A model generated the notes under the pieces. The model saw only the letters and a program-made list of their open reading frames with translations. It had not been told where the DNA came from and did not search any database. Positions 23,765 through 35,930 of a DNA stretch of 64,000 bases are shown here, piece after piece. Every line of letters begins with the position of its first letter. Position 1 is the first letter of the stretch. This DNA comes from Pegoplata infirma. Lineage: Eukaryota; Arthropoda; Insecta; Diptera; Anthomyiidae. The stretch spans positions 48,365,943-48,429,942 of the forward strand of contig OY992537.1 in assembly GCA_963921195.1 (NCBI GenBank). Direction: 5' to 3'. The position numbers and the translations under genes were made by a program.

Positions 23765-25482
23765 AGGCTGGGTCGTATTCCAACAAAGTGATCAGATCAA
23801 CTATTAATAGTGAAAAAAAGTTGGTACAAGTAAATACAAGCAATTTAAAACCAAAATGAACAAAATCGGTCCATGGCTTCCGTTCTCGCATCGCAGGTCA
23901 AAATTGGGGTTTTTGAAAAAATGGACATAATTTAAAAAAAAAAAATTAAATATTTAAAAAAAAATTATTTAAAAAAAAAAAAATTTTTTTGTATCGCATT
24001 AATTCAAAGATATTTAGAAAAATTTTGTTTGTTTTTTTCGAATATCGATAACCCACCCAAAAGTGAGGCCAAAAAAAACTCACATTTTTAACATGGAGCT
24101 CAAAACTACTTTTTCACTATTTTAAAAATTTAGTGGAACAAAATTTTTAAATATATTAGTTTATCCACTTGATATCATTGAATACATCTCAGGGATTGTA
24201 GAAAAAAATTCTTAGTTAAATTCCTTCGTCCAGTTGGTGTGTGGAGCGAATTGAATTTACCGGATTTCCAGAACATGTGTTTTTATCGACATTTTTGACT
24301 AATTTGTAGTTGTTAGCAACATTTTACTTAAATTAACCAACTTTTTTTTTTCAAATGGTTGTTTTGGACCATAGTAACTCTGCTTTGAAATAATAGGCTT
24401 TTTGAAGAACGTTAACCCTTGCCGGCACGGGGTTAAAATATTCATCCAATGAAATTTTTGAAAATTCCTCACTCTAAAATCGTGTATGTGTTTAAATAAT
24501 CAACAATTACAAATTTATACAAAGTTTTCTTGAAGGACATCTTTAACCCTTGTTGAACGAACGCCCAAAAAATTTCAAACAGCTGTTTTTTTGCTCATAG
24601 TCAAATGGACTTTTTTGACATATTAAATAATATGTTTTTCACTTTTAGCTTTACACAGTAAAAACGACGAAGACGTAATGAAATTTCGGATGCCATTTTT
24701 TTTATTTTATTTAGTTTTAAGCATTTTCCGCTTAAGTGCGCAATTGTTGATTATTTAAACACATACACGATTTTAGAGTGAGGAATTTTCAAAAATTTCA
24801 TTGGAGGAATTTTTTAACCCCGTGTCGGCAAGGGTTAACGTTGCCCAAAAAGCCTATTATTTCAAAGCAGAGTTACTATGGTCCAAAACAACCATTCGAA
24901 CAAAAAAAGTTGGTTAATTTAAGTAAAATGTTGCTAAAAACTACAAATTAGTCAAAAATGTCGATAAAAACACATGTTCTGGAAATCCGCTAAATTCAAA
25001 TCGCTCCACACACCAACTGGACGAAGGAATTTAACTAAGAATTTTTTTCTACAATCCCTGAGATGTATTCAATGATATCAAGTGGATAAACTAATATATT
25101 TAAAAATTTTGTTTCACTAAATTTTTAAAATAGTAAAAAGTAGTTTTGAGCTCCATGTTAAAAATGTGAGTTTTTTTTTGGCCTCACGTTTGGGTGGGTT
25201 ATCGATATTCGAAAAAAACAAACAAAATTTTTCTAAATATCTTTGAATTAATGCGATACAAAAAAAAATTTTTTTTTTTAATATTTTTTTTTTTTAATAT
25301 TTAATTTTTTTTTAAATTATGTCCATTTTTTCAAAAACCGCAATTTTGACCCGCGATGCGAGAACGGAAGCCATGGACAGATTTTGTTCATTTTGGTTTT
25401 AAATTGCTTGTATTTACTTGTACCAACTTTTTTTCACTATTAATAGTTGATCTGAGCACTTTGTTGGAATACGACCCAGCCT
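23765..25482. mobile_element. Large foldback element (1.72 kb) with ~740-bp arms
   Basis: The arms at 23765-24508 and 24742-25482 are reverse complements with scattered mismatches and small indels in homopolymers; the spacer is about 233 bp. Ends: AGGCTGGGTCGTATTCCAAC and GTTGGAATACGACCCAGCCT. Shared landmarks are CATGGCTTCCGTTCTCGCAT, CCACACACCAACTGGACGAA and AACCCTTGCCGGCACGGGGT with their complements. No reading frame of note. Confidence 0.9.
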
Positions 25483-27733
25483 AATAACTAAAGCTACAGG
25501 TGACATATTACTAAAAAAAATATATATATATTTTATAGCATACATTAAGGAGGGGAAACATATTATAAATATGTGTACTTATATTTTTTAAAAATATAAT
25601 ATTATAAACACTTGTCTAGTTTATTTTATTCTTATATTTCTCGAATTTTTATTTGTTTCTTCTAAATTATTATTATTTTGTTTTTGTGTAGGTAATTTTT
25701 TTCGTCAATTTTTCATAATAAAACTTTTTGTTGGCTGTACTTGTAGTTTATCTTCTTTTTTAAGGTTTGTAGGTCTTGTTTTAATAAGTTGTATAAACAA
25801 CCATATTTTCTACAGAAAAATAAACATCTTGTTGTCATTTGTAAACTTGTAAAGATTTCGGCTTCCATATCCCACATTAAGTTTTTGAAGAATAAAAACT
25901 TTTCTTATACATATTTTTCATAACTTACTGAAAGAAAACTTTGTAGTATACTGCTTTTAATTGCACCAACAAAAAATACTATGTTAGAAAGTAATGACTA
26001 AAGTTTTAAGAGGTTTTTAAGTAGTTGAGGATTTTCTACAAGATTTTAAGATATAAATTTTGGGGAGAAATGAGAAAAAAAAATATTTAATTATGACAAT
26101 TATGTTTGTTTTTTGAGATGTATAAATGTGTTGTTGTCATTTCTTATTTTTATTATTTGCGAAATTAATTTAAAATAATATACATCAAATGTTTAAAGAT
26201 ATAATCATATTAATTATTTTTTTTAACCAAATTTTAACACAAATCTTTATATTCATCGAAATTTTCTTTACACCCAAAATTGTTGCTCAAAAAATTTTTT
26301 TTTTGTTTAATAAAATTAAAAAAACAAGTAGAAAAGTTAAATTTGACTTTGCCGAATCTATGAATACCCTCCACAATGCCGTTTTTAAAGAATGGTAAAT
26401 TTTCTAACGAGAAAAAAATGAACAACTTTGATTAGAAATATTTTATTTTGAGTAAAAAAACTTTTTTGTCATTTTTGTAAAAAAAAAAAAAAAATTTTTT
26501 GTCATTTTTGTAAAAAAAATTTTTTTTTTTTAGTGGAACATTTTTATTTTAGTGTAAAAATATTTTTGAGCAACAAAAATACTTTTTAAAGTAGTTTTGT
26601 AGCTTTCCAATGGTTTTAAAGCTTATTTTTTTAAGGCTCGGTTTTTTCAGCACGTTAGTTTAAGGGGAAGCGAATCTGAAATTTATGGTTTTGCTAATAA
26701 CTTTTGAACCACTACACCGATTTGGCTGAAATTTAAAATGAACTGGGACAAAGGAACGAAAAATAAATCTGCAACACGTCGGAACTCGCAGAGTTGTCGT
26801 TCGAAAGTTACCGTGTGTTTTATCTCGTAAACTAATGAAAAACCCTTGCCGAAATTCAGTATTTTGCTCATAACTTTTTAACAACTTGACCAATTTTGAT
26901 GGATTAACCTGACCAGGTTAATGCCCAACATATTTGCAAAACTTCAGGAGCCTTTGTAAAGTCTTTTAAAAGTTAGCGTCCTTAAATCGATCGAGGATCA
27001 TGAATATATATGGGACATTCCATGTCAAATCAGACACTTTGAAGCATTTTTTTTTTAGATTTTCCCAATTTGTTTAAAGTTTTTAGTACTCTTCGAAAAC
27101 TCCTTCGTGGTAAATTTTCAGATTTTTTTGATGACCTGTTCAAAATATATCGAATTTTTAAAAATTGGTAGTTTGTTAATTTAGTCAAAATTCTTTTACT
27201 CATAACTTCTTCAATAATGGTCCAAATTTATTTTTTTTTAAAAATTTTTTGTTTTTTTACGTAAAATTCTTAAAAGCGCTCTAGTAAGCGATTTCTAAGT
27301 TTTTAAATTTAAATCTCATTTTTGAAAATGTTTGTACTCTCCGATTTTTCTGAAATTTTTTTGTGCAAAACTCCTCTCGATTCTACAAATTTTTTGCCTA
27401 GGAAGATCGTGGGATAATGATTATTACAATTTTTTAAAATTTTTTGAAAAAATTTATTGTAATTTTCTAATCTTAAAATCATTACTACTGCTCCAATGGT
27501 GCGTCATAGAGGGGTCATTTATAAGACCGACCACCATTAATTTTTACGTCTTAACATTTCTTTGGAACAAACTAGTACCCTATCTCCAATTTCTAAGAGA
27601 GAGCCCACACAAAACGAAATTTTTTAAATTTGCTCCAACCGCTCTAACTGCCCTAATATTGCCCTTAGAACAACAAAATGTATGACCGACCCACAATATT
27701 TCTTGAGTCCAAACATTTTCTCTGAACACACCT

Positions 27734-29324
27734 AGGTTAGGATAGGTTATGGTGGATGGCATTGGCAAAAAAAAACCAATGCCCATAGAGGCCGACTTGT
27801 GGCCCATTATGATTCCAGTTTCCCCTTCTTCTTAGATAAAAAGCAATAGTTGCATCTATGCATTCCACTTCAATAATTTGATAAACGCCAGTAAGGTCCA
27901 TGGATTTATTCCTCGGATTTCATGTAAATTCTGAAAGAAGAAAGAGCCAAATAATTTAAATCTTCTAAAAGACAGTGCAGGGCATTCACATAAAAAGTGA
28001 TAACTGTCCTCAACAGCTTCCCTACACCATCGGCATGTATCATCATTACCTCTTCCAATTCTTACCATGTGTTTACCCAGGGTGTTGTGGCCTGTAATCA
28101 AATTAATTACCATTCTCAGTTGTATTCTATCCATATCAAGAAGAACTTGGCTATGTTTCAACGAATTTTCATCCCATAATGATTTTGTCTGAATACAGCA
28201 GTCCGACTCAGCCCATCGGGTTAACCAAGTTTCTCTCGCTTCTAGTTTGATCCGTTGCGAAATTAGAGATAGAGGTGGATAAACGTCATTCACAGCCAAT
28301 TCCTGTGGAAGATTGGCTCCCCGCTTAGCAAGTTCATCTGCCTTTTCGTTGCCCAGTATATCTTTATGTCCAGGTACCCAGCACAGTCTAATGTTGTGCT
28401 GCTCGCTGAGAACCTTAAGCTCTCTGTGGCAGCGGCTGACTACCTTGGACCTCATAGTGTCATTTTTTAGAGCCATTAAAGCTGCCTGACTATCAATGAA
28501 AAAACTAATATCACATCTGTATATTGGTGACATTGAAAGCCGCTCAGCTGCTTTGAAAATAGCGTAAATTTCAGCTTGAAAAATACTGCAGTCATTATCA
28601 AGTCGATATGATTCTTCCATGTTAAGTTCCCCGCAGTGGAAGCCACTACCAGTACCACTTGTCATTTTGGAACCATCTGTGTAGACATTAATTTGATAGA
28701 ATTCTACCTGATCATTGAGCCAATCATCTAACGATGGGATTTCAATGTTCAATCTACCATTTACTACATTAAGTGGAGTACAATAATCAGTAATAGTGTT
28801 CCGTTCAGCGTGACTTATAAGGTCCATATGTCGAACTTGTCTGCTTCTCAGTGATCCTGTTTGACATAGTCTATTCAGGGTAATCGCCGCAGTTTCTTTT
28901 AGATGAATATCTAAGGGTGTAATGTTTAGAAGTATTTCCAATGCATCAGTAGAGGTCGTACTCATCGCGCCTGTGAGACTAAGTAGGGCTATCCTGTTAA
29001 CTCTCTTAATCTTATCCGCATGTACTCTGTAATCAACAACTGGCCACCACACATGGCAGCCGTACGTCATCACTGGTCGAATTATAGCCGAATATAACCA
29101 CAGAAAGAGCTTAGGTTGTAGTCCCCATTTCTTGCCCACCAATTTCCGACACATGTATAATGCAGCAAAAGTTTTCTTTACACGCTCCTTCAAGTTTGCT
29201 ACCCAGTTGAGTTTGTTATCCAGGATAACCCTTAAAAATTTTGCAGAGTTTGACAATGCCAACATAGTGCCATTCAGTTTAGGAGGATTAAAAGCTGGAA
29301 TAATCCTTCTCCTTGTGAAAAGCA
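27734..29324 (-). mobile_element. 5'-truncated non-LTR retrotransposon insertion with 12-bp target duplication
   Basis: The insertion is bounded by the direct repeat CTGAACACACCT at 27722-27733 and 29325-29336. Between them are the ORF2 3' part and a short 3' untranslated region. On the minus strand the element ends in a CCTATCCTAACCT-type tail rather than poly(A). Truncation at the 5' end and a variable-length duplication are the usual outcome of target-primed reverse transcription. It sits in the loop of an inverted-repeat element. Confidence 0.85.
27856..29324 (-). CDS. Non-LTR retrotransposon ORF2, 3' part: RT thumb region, RNase H and zinc knuckle (5' truncated)
   Basis: An open minus-strand frame of about 490 codons ends at a stop near 27856. 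Residue numbers count from the first codon of the open frame (29334). Residues ~1-190 match the region after the reverse transcriptase palm (AKFLRVILDNKLNW, IIRPVMTYGCHVW, STTSTDALEILL). Residues ~214-345 form an RNase H domain with all four acidic residues: D220 (YTDGSK), E255 (QAEIYAI), D281 (FIDSQAAL) and D333 (GNEKADELAK), plus WVPGH. Residues 434-451 are a CX2C-X8-H-X4-C knuckle typical of the C terminus of such elements. The palm (YADD), endonuclease and ORF1 are missing. Upstream of 29324 lies the target duplication, so the apparent start codon, a GTG at 29334, is an artefact. RNase H placement suggests an I/LOA/R1-type element; the clade is unresolved. The retained part is free of stops, so the insertion is probably recent. 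Confidence 0.9.
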
Positions 29325-30666
29325 CTGAACACACCTACCCTCTATCTTTAACTGTTAAGGCGGTCCCCATACATTTTTTTTTATTTTTTGTAAATTTGTT
29401 TTATTTAATCAGCGTCTACCGGTCCAATGGTGCGTCCGAGAGGGGTCATTAGTGAGACCGACGCTAATTTATAGAATCGATAGATTTGTAGAATCGATAG
29501 AAGTTTTACACAAAAAAATTTCAAAAAAATCGAAGAGTACAAACATTTTCAAAACCGAGATTTAAATTTTAAAACTTGAAAATCGCATACTAGAGCGCTT
29601 TTAAGAATTTTTTGGGATTTTTTTTTAAGTACGTAAAAAAACAAAAATTTTAAAAAGAAAATTTGAAATTTGGACCATTATTGAGGAAGTTATGAGTAAA
29701 AGAAGTTTGAGTAAAGTAGCAAACTACCAATTTTTAAAAATTCAATATCTTTTAAACGGTTATAAACGGTTAGGCATTGCTAGATCGCCTTAAAATCGAT
29801 CGAGAATCATGAGTTTATAAACTTAATGGGGTCCTAGATCTATACTTCAAGATGCTACAAATGAAATGACAAACTTATATACTCTATATCGCCAGAGTAA
29901 AATTTTGTAAATTAAAAAGAACTAATTTATAATTTTTGCGATAAAGTTTATTTCAAATATTTAATAATTGTTAAAATAAATCATGATTTATATATCCCTT
30001 TTTAGTATTTTCAATTCATTTTGCATGCACCAAAAAAATATATTTTGCAAATCTAAAATTCCATTGTGTATTACAATCCTTCCTTCTCGACGCATCACTT
30101 CAGCACATATAAGCTAAAAAAAAAGTTTTTTTTATTTCGTTAAATCCCCACATAAATGGAACATATGTTTTTTTTTTTTGTCTACTTTACTCTACAGAAG
30201 TTAATTCAAGGCTGTTGCTTTAAATGCACATAAAAAAAAAATTAACTGCACTCGAAATTGTATACGATTTCAATTGCATTGAAAAATTCCTACAAAGGGG
30301 AATTTAATGGTTTTAATTAGACTAAAAGGTTTGAGGTTTTATGTACAAAGTTTTCAGCACAGAATGAAAAATTAAAAGAGAACATGTTGCGAATAAATGA
30401 ATGAATGAAGAATGTTGGTGACATCAACAAGTTTTGTATAGAAAGTGAATAAAAAATTAAAAAAAAAATGAATTGAATATAAAAGATTTTTTTCCCCATT
30501 ATAACGCATAGCCACCCCAGCGTATACATGATATTTAGCCACCCCTGCGTATACATGATATTAATTAGTCTTTTGAAATCAATAACATTCATACGCCCTG
30601 TTGGAAGGCCAACCTAAATGTTTTATTTGTATTTAATATTTTTATTTGACATAAATTGTTGTACCC

Positions 30667-31466
30667 TACACTCAAAATAATAACTCTGTAAAATACTCTG
30701 TAAAATGACTGTAATCTCAATTCAACAGATATTTGACAGAGTTCTCTGTCAAAATACAGATTTAAAGAAAATACTTTGTATTTTGTTGTGACAAAATAAC
30801 AAAGTTTCCTCTGTTATATTACTTTTTACTTTGTAATCTTAATTTTACAGATAATTAACAGAGTTTTCTGCTAAAATACAAATCTAAGCAAAAATTTATA
30901 ACCAAAGAAGTATTCTGTTTTGAGTAGTTTTTGTTGTCAAACATCAAAATTTTATCTGAATATTTTTTTTTGAGAAAAAGTTGAAAAAGTAGCAAAAAAA
31001 GTTATCAAAATTTTTTTTCAGAAATCTTATAAAAATTTTACAAAATAACATGCATTTAACTAAACTCTGTAAATTTACAGAGTTTTTTCTGTATTTTTTT
31101 TTTTTTTTGCATGTATTTTACAAATCTATAGTTTTCTTTGATAAATGGTGGTATAGTAGTTTTCTTTGCTAAATGGTGGTCTATTTAACCCATATTTTAC
31201 TAGAAACTCTGTTTTTTTTTTTTTTGTCCAAATCATTTTACAGAGTTTTATAGTAAAATTACAGAGTTTCTCTGTAAAAAAGCTTTCATATTTAACCAAT
31301 ATTTTACTATCAACTCTATAAATTAACAGTTTTTTTCTGTCAAAATCATTTTACAGAGTTTTTTAGTAAAATTACCATGAAATGTTGTTAGCTGGAAAAG
31401 TATGGTGTACTCTGTTAAATTAGCAGTGTTTTTCTGTAATTTAACAGAGTTATTTTTTTGAGTGTA
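30667..31466 (+). mobile_element. TACACTCAAAATAA MITE, copy 1 (800 bp)
   Basis: TA-flanked ends TACACTCAAAATAATAACTC and GAGTTATTTTTTTGAGTGTA. The interior repeats ACTCTGTAAA/TTTACAGAGT at least ten times in both directions. Copy 2 lies 139 bp downstream in the same orientation. Confidence 0.85.
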
Positions 31467-31605
31467 CACTCTGAGTAAGCGAAAAAAAATTAAGGTATTC
31501 TTATAGCAGATCAAAATCCCCAAGTAATTTTGGTCGCGTACATACAGTTTAATTTTAATGGCCCACTGAAGTGTTTTTTTTGTTCAAAGGCATGTGAAAA
31601 AACTT

Positions 31606-32397
31606 TACACTCAAAATAATTACTCTGTTAAATACTATGTAAAATGACTGTAATCTCAATTCGACAGATATTTGACAAAGTTATCTGTCGAAATACGGAT
31701 TTTAAGAAAATACTTTGTATTTTCTTGTGACTGAAAAACAAAATTTTATCTGTAATTTTACTTTTTACTTTGTATTCTCTATTTTACAGAAAATAAACAG
31801 TTTTTTTTGTTAAAATACGGATTTAAAAAAAAAAAATACTTTGTTTTTTTCTCGTAACCAAAATACTAAATTTCGTTTGTAATTTTACTTATTGCTCTGT
31901 AAAAATAAAAATCACTTCAAAAACTTCCAAATATGACCGATAAACCCCTCTTTAAAAAGTGTCTTAATACAATAAAAACTTGTAAATTTTACGAGGATGA
32001 CGCGTAAAATTGGAGTTACTTGTTAAAAACTCGTAATATTCACAAAAAACAAAAGGACATTTACAATTTGGAAGCATTAAAGCGGGCCAATTTAACAAAA
32101 TTATAATTAATTTAGTTTTTTTAATTTTAATTAATGTTTTTGATGCGTAGAAGTTTTACTCATAAAATGGATTTAACTAAAACTTTGTAAATTTACAGAG
32201 TTTTTTTGGTAAAATTCTTTTCGGTTTTATCAATATTTTACAGATAATTCTATAAATTTACAGTTTTTTTATCGAAATGATTTACAGAGTTTTCTTCGTA
32301 AAATAACAAAAAATCTTGCTGGTTGGAAATCTATGGTATTTTCTGCTGGCTCAGCAGAGTATCTCTGTAATTTAACAGAGTGATTATTTTGAGTGTA
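31606..32397 (+). mobile_element. TACACTCAAAATAA MITE, copy 2 (792 bp)
   Basis: Ends TACACTCAAAATAATTACTC and GAGTGATTATTTTGAGTGTA. Same interior TTTACAGAGT repeats as copy 1 with more divergence; the segment 31900-32160 is less similar. Confidence 0.85.
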
Positions 32398-32739
32398 ATA
32401 AATCATGTAAATATTCTTTTGAACTAAATAAAGTTTTTAGATGTTTTCATTAAAATTATATGGTGCATATTTTCTTAGAAAACATTAAAACTCTATCGCT
32501 AATTTAAAGCGGTCATTTTAGTCCTTTTTTAAAAACTGCTACAGAAGAACACTAAAACGTGCAGTTAGAGGGATAAAATATTTTACGAATTTTTTTAAGA
32601 GTCAAATGTTATTCAAGTTTTCGCGGCATACGAAAAAGGCTTTAAAATATAAAGTCGCACAATTTTAACATGATAATGTTTGTAGGCTAGTGATTAATTT
32701 AAAAAAAGTTGCAGAACGCCAACTCAGTTTCATTACACC

Positions 32740-33955
32740 GTTCGACAGTCAATATTTAACATGAACCGGATGATATACGTCTGAAAGTAAAGATCAAATG
32801 TAGTAAAACTGCACTTACAGTTTTTCATTTTGTAATCCTGTTTTCTTTAAAAAGGACTTCAAAGTTTTAAAGGATACATTTTGCAAAATAATTTTGAAAT
32901 ATATGTATGTACTTGTCCTAGGATGACACTGATTATGGCAAATGAAAGAGGAGGATCTCTCATAATTTAAACTTTTTTTATTATGCCATATTAGAATAAA
33001 TGGATGTGAATAAAGTCATTTGAAAACTTTATCAAAATATTTTGTTAACAATTTTGAATGATATTGACGGACCCATTTTTGAAAGGACGTAATTTATCTC
33101 CTTTTTCTGACATGTAAAAATAATGAAATAGGGAAATTATGGGAGATCGCCTTCTTTCATTTGCTATCACTAGTGGCATCCTAGGACAAGTACAAATATT
33201 AAAAATAAAAAAAAAAAGATGTAAGAGTGTTAAATTCGGCTGTGCCGAATCTTTTATACCCTCCAACATGTAAAAAAAAAATTAGGGGCGTTTTTTGGGA
33301 GAGGGCTTTGGCGGGGGCAGTGGGAAACCCCACCCCGTTTTGGAAAAATGTTTACTAATTTATTTGTTATGCTTTTTGCACTAAACTTATACAATTTTAT
33401 CATTATTCAAACTATTTTTTTATATCCACGCCCTTAAAAGGGGGGCTGGCCAAATCGTGTTTTTCAGTGGTTGGTATAGTTCGTCAAGGGGGAACTTTTT
33501 TCCCCCATGTCCGATTTTGTCTATTTACGAACTAAACCTGCCTTGGACCATAAGACATATTCGTGAAAAATTTCAGGAGGCTGGCTGTTTTATTTTGGAC
33601 TGCATCGTGCCATCTACAGACAGACGGACGGACGGACGGACAGACGGACATTCACAGAATGTCTTAGAATCGATCATGGATCAATAATATATATACTTTA
33701 TGGGGTCCCCGACCGATACTTCGATGCGTTACAAACAGAATGACAAAGTGAGTATACCCCCATACTGTGGTTGGAGGGTATACAAATTATAAAATTTAAT
33801 CCGCTAAAACTATGAAGTCCTTTTTAAAGAAGACAGGATCACGAAAAGAAAAACTGTAAATGCAGTTTTACTACATTTAATCTCTAGTTTCAAACGTATA
33901 CTATCCAGTTCGTGTTTAACGACTTTTTTCATTTTTGTCGGACGGTGTTATATAA
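32740..33955. mobile_element. Inverted-repeat element with a second palindrome and family B inside
   Basis: The outer arms (about 32755-32880 and 33800-33950) share AGTAAAACTGCACTTACAGT-type and TTTAAAAAGGACTTCA-type blocks in inverse. An inner palindrome pairs GTACTTGTCCTAGGATG (32909) with CATCCTAGGACAAGTAC (33177). Confidence 0.7.
33215..33785 (+). mobile_element. Repeat family B copy with GACG microsatellite
   Basis: GAGTGTTAAATTCGGCTGTG, CTTTTATACCCTCCAACATG, then (GACG)n at about 33619-33650, and a right end GTGGTTGGAGGGTATACA. It is the forward counterpart of 21563-22260. Confidence 0.75.
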
Positions 33956-34094
33956 CGATTAACAAAAAAGAAAATAAGAATTACTGTAATCATTTTCTTA
34001 AAACCAAAAATTTTAGTAACTTGGATCTATTATCTATGCCTCGTGGTGAATAAAAAAAATATTTACCAGCTGGTGAATAAAACGTGACATAATT

Positions 34095-35930
34095 ATATTC
34101 ATAAATTTCTTTCATCAATACTTTTTTTTTTCATAAATATTTTTGTTCGTCAATATTTTTTTTCATCAATATTTTTTTTTTTTCATCAATATATATTTTT
34201 GTCATCAATATTTTTTTTTTCATAAATATTTTTTTTCATCAATATTTTTTTTTTATAAGTTTTTATTTTTCATCCATATTACTTTTTCTTCAATATTTTT
34301 TTTTATCAATATTTTGTTTTTCAGCAATATTTTTTTTTATCAACATTTTTTTTTCCTAAGTTTATTTTTCTTAAATTTTTTTCATCAATATTTTTTATCA
34401 ATATTTTTTTATCAATATTTTTTTTATCAATATTTTTTTATCAATATTTTTTTATCAATATTTTCTATCAATATTTTTTTTCATGAATATTTATTTTTCA
34501 TCAATATTTTTTCTTCAATATTTTATTTTTCATCAATATTTTTTTTCATCAATATTTTTTTTTTTCATCAATAATTTTTCATCAATTTTTTTTCATTAAT
34601 ATTTTTTTCATCAATATTTTTTATCAATATTTTTTTTTTCTTAATTTTTTTTTTCATAATTTTTTTATCAATATTTTCTTATCAATATTTTTTTTCATGA
34701 ATATTTATTTTATGAATATTTTTTTATCAATATTTTTTTCATGAATATTTTTTTTTTTCATCAATATTTTATTTTTCATCAATATTTTTTTTAACAATAT
34801 TTTTATTCATCAATATTTTTTATCAATATTTTTTCATTTATATTTTTTTCAATATTTTCTTATCAATATTTATTTTTCATCAATATTTTTTTCTTCAATA
34901 TTTTATTTTTCATCAATATTATTTTTCATCAATATTTTTTTTCATCAATACTTTTTCATCAATATTTTTTCATTAATATTTTTTTCATCAATATTTTTTT
35001 ATCAATATTTTTTTCCTTAAATTTTTTTACTTAATTTTTTTTCATCATTTATTTATCAATATTTTCTTATCAATATTTTTTTTCATGAATATTTATTTTT
35101 CATCAATATTTTTTTCTTCAATATTTTATTTTTCATCAATATTTTTTTTCATCAATACTTTTTCATCAATATTTTTTCATTAATATTTTTTTCAACAATA
35201 TTTTTTTATCAATATTTTTTTTTCTTAAATTTTTTTTCATCTTTTTTATCTATATTTTCTTATCAATATTTTTTTTTTATGAATATTTAATTTCCATCAA
35301 TATTTTTTTCTTCAATATTTTTTTTCATCAATATTTTTTTTTCATCAATATTTTTTTCATCAATACTTTTTCATCAATATTTTTTCATTAATATTTTTTT
35401 CATCAATAATTTTTTTATCAATATTTTTTTTTTTTCTTAAATTTTTTTACTTAATTTTTTTTTCATTAATATTTTTATCAATATTTTCTTATCAATATTT
35501 TTTCATGAAAATTTAATTTTCATGAATATTTTTTCTTAAACATTTTTTTTTCATCAATATTTTTTTCATCAATATTTTTTTTTTCATCAATACTTTTTCA
35601 TCAATATTTTTTCATTAATATTTTTTTTAATAATATTTTTTTACTTAAATTTTTTTTCATCAATATTTTTTTTCATGAATATTTATTTTTCATCAATATT
35701 TTTTTCATCAATATTTTTTTCCATCAACATTTTTTTTGATCACATTCTTTTGATTAATATTTTTTTCATTAATATTTTTTTTTAATCAATATTTTTTTTG
35801 TCATAAATTTTTTTTCATCAATATTTTTTTGTCATACATTTTTTTCATCAATATTTCTTTTGTCATAACTTTTTTCATAAAATATTTTTTTTTATCGATA
35901 ATCTGTTTCATTAAAAACTTTTTTTTATCG
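34095..35930 (+). repeat. CATCAATATTTTTTTT minisatellite, ~1.8 kb
   Basis: More than 80 variable-length units of CATCAATA followed by 6-12 T. Variants are CATGAATA, CATTAATA, TTATCAATA and CTTCAATA. Higher-order blocks recur, for example CATGAATATTTATTTTTCAT at about 34483, 35084 and 35673. The 143-codon plus-strand frame and similar frames are read-through of this array. Confidence 0.95.

Larger units (their letters stand above)
27141..29757. mobile_element. Inverted-repeat (foldback) element hosting the non-LTR insertion
   Basis: The arms at about 27141-27380 and 29500-29757 are reverse complements with many substitutions; shared blocks include ACTCATAACTTC (27198), TAAAAGCGCTCTAG (27271) and their complements near 29690 and 29590. 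Inside, a direct repeat around CCAATGGTGCGTC occurs at 27493 and 29423 in the same orientation on both sides of the retrotransposon. The outer limits are approximate. Confidence 0.65.
26318..29910 (+). mobile_element. Repeat family A copy, interrupted
   Basis: The left part (26318-27005) opens with ACAAGTAGAAAAGTTAAATT and GAATACCCTCCACAATGCC, then a segment with AACTTTTGAACCACTACACC. The right part (29775-29910) has GCTAGATCG, AAAATCGATCGAGAATCATG and ATGGGGTCCTAG as in the complete copy at 44410. The foldback and its retrotransposon lie between, so this is a three-level nest. The GGAC microsatellite found in other copies is missing here. Confidence 0.65.

Noticed and set aside
29325..29334. 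Start codon of the retrotransposon frame at 29334
   Set aside because: It is a GTG inside the target-site duplication; the element is truncated here and has no native start.
34143..34574. 143-codon F/I-rich plus-strand frame
   Set aside because: It is the T-rich CATCAAT minisatellite read as FFINIFF repeats; the same happens at 40067-40522, 40801-41055, 63488-63870 and, on the other strand, 18217-18588 and 61950-62399.
34095..35930. CRISPR array
   Set aside because: Repeats are contiguous, variable in length and have no unique spacers; this is a eukaryotic minisatellite.
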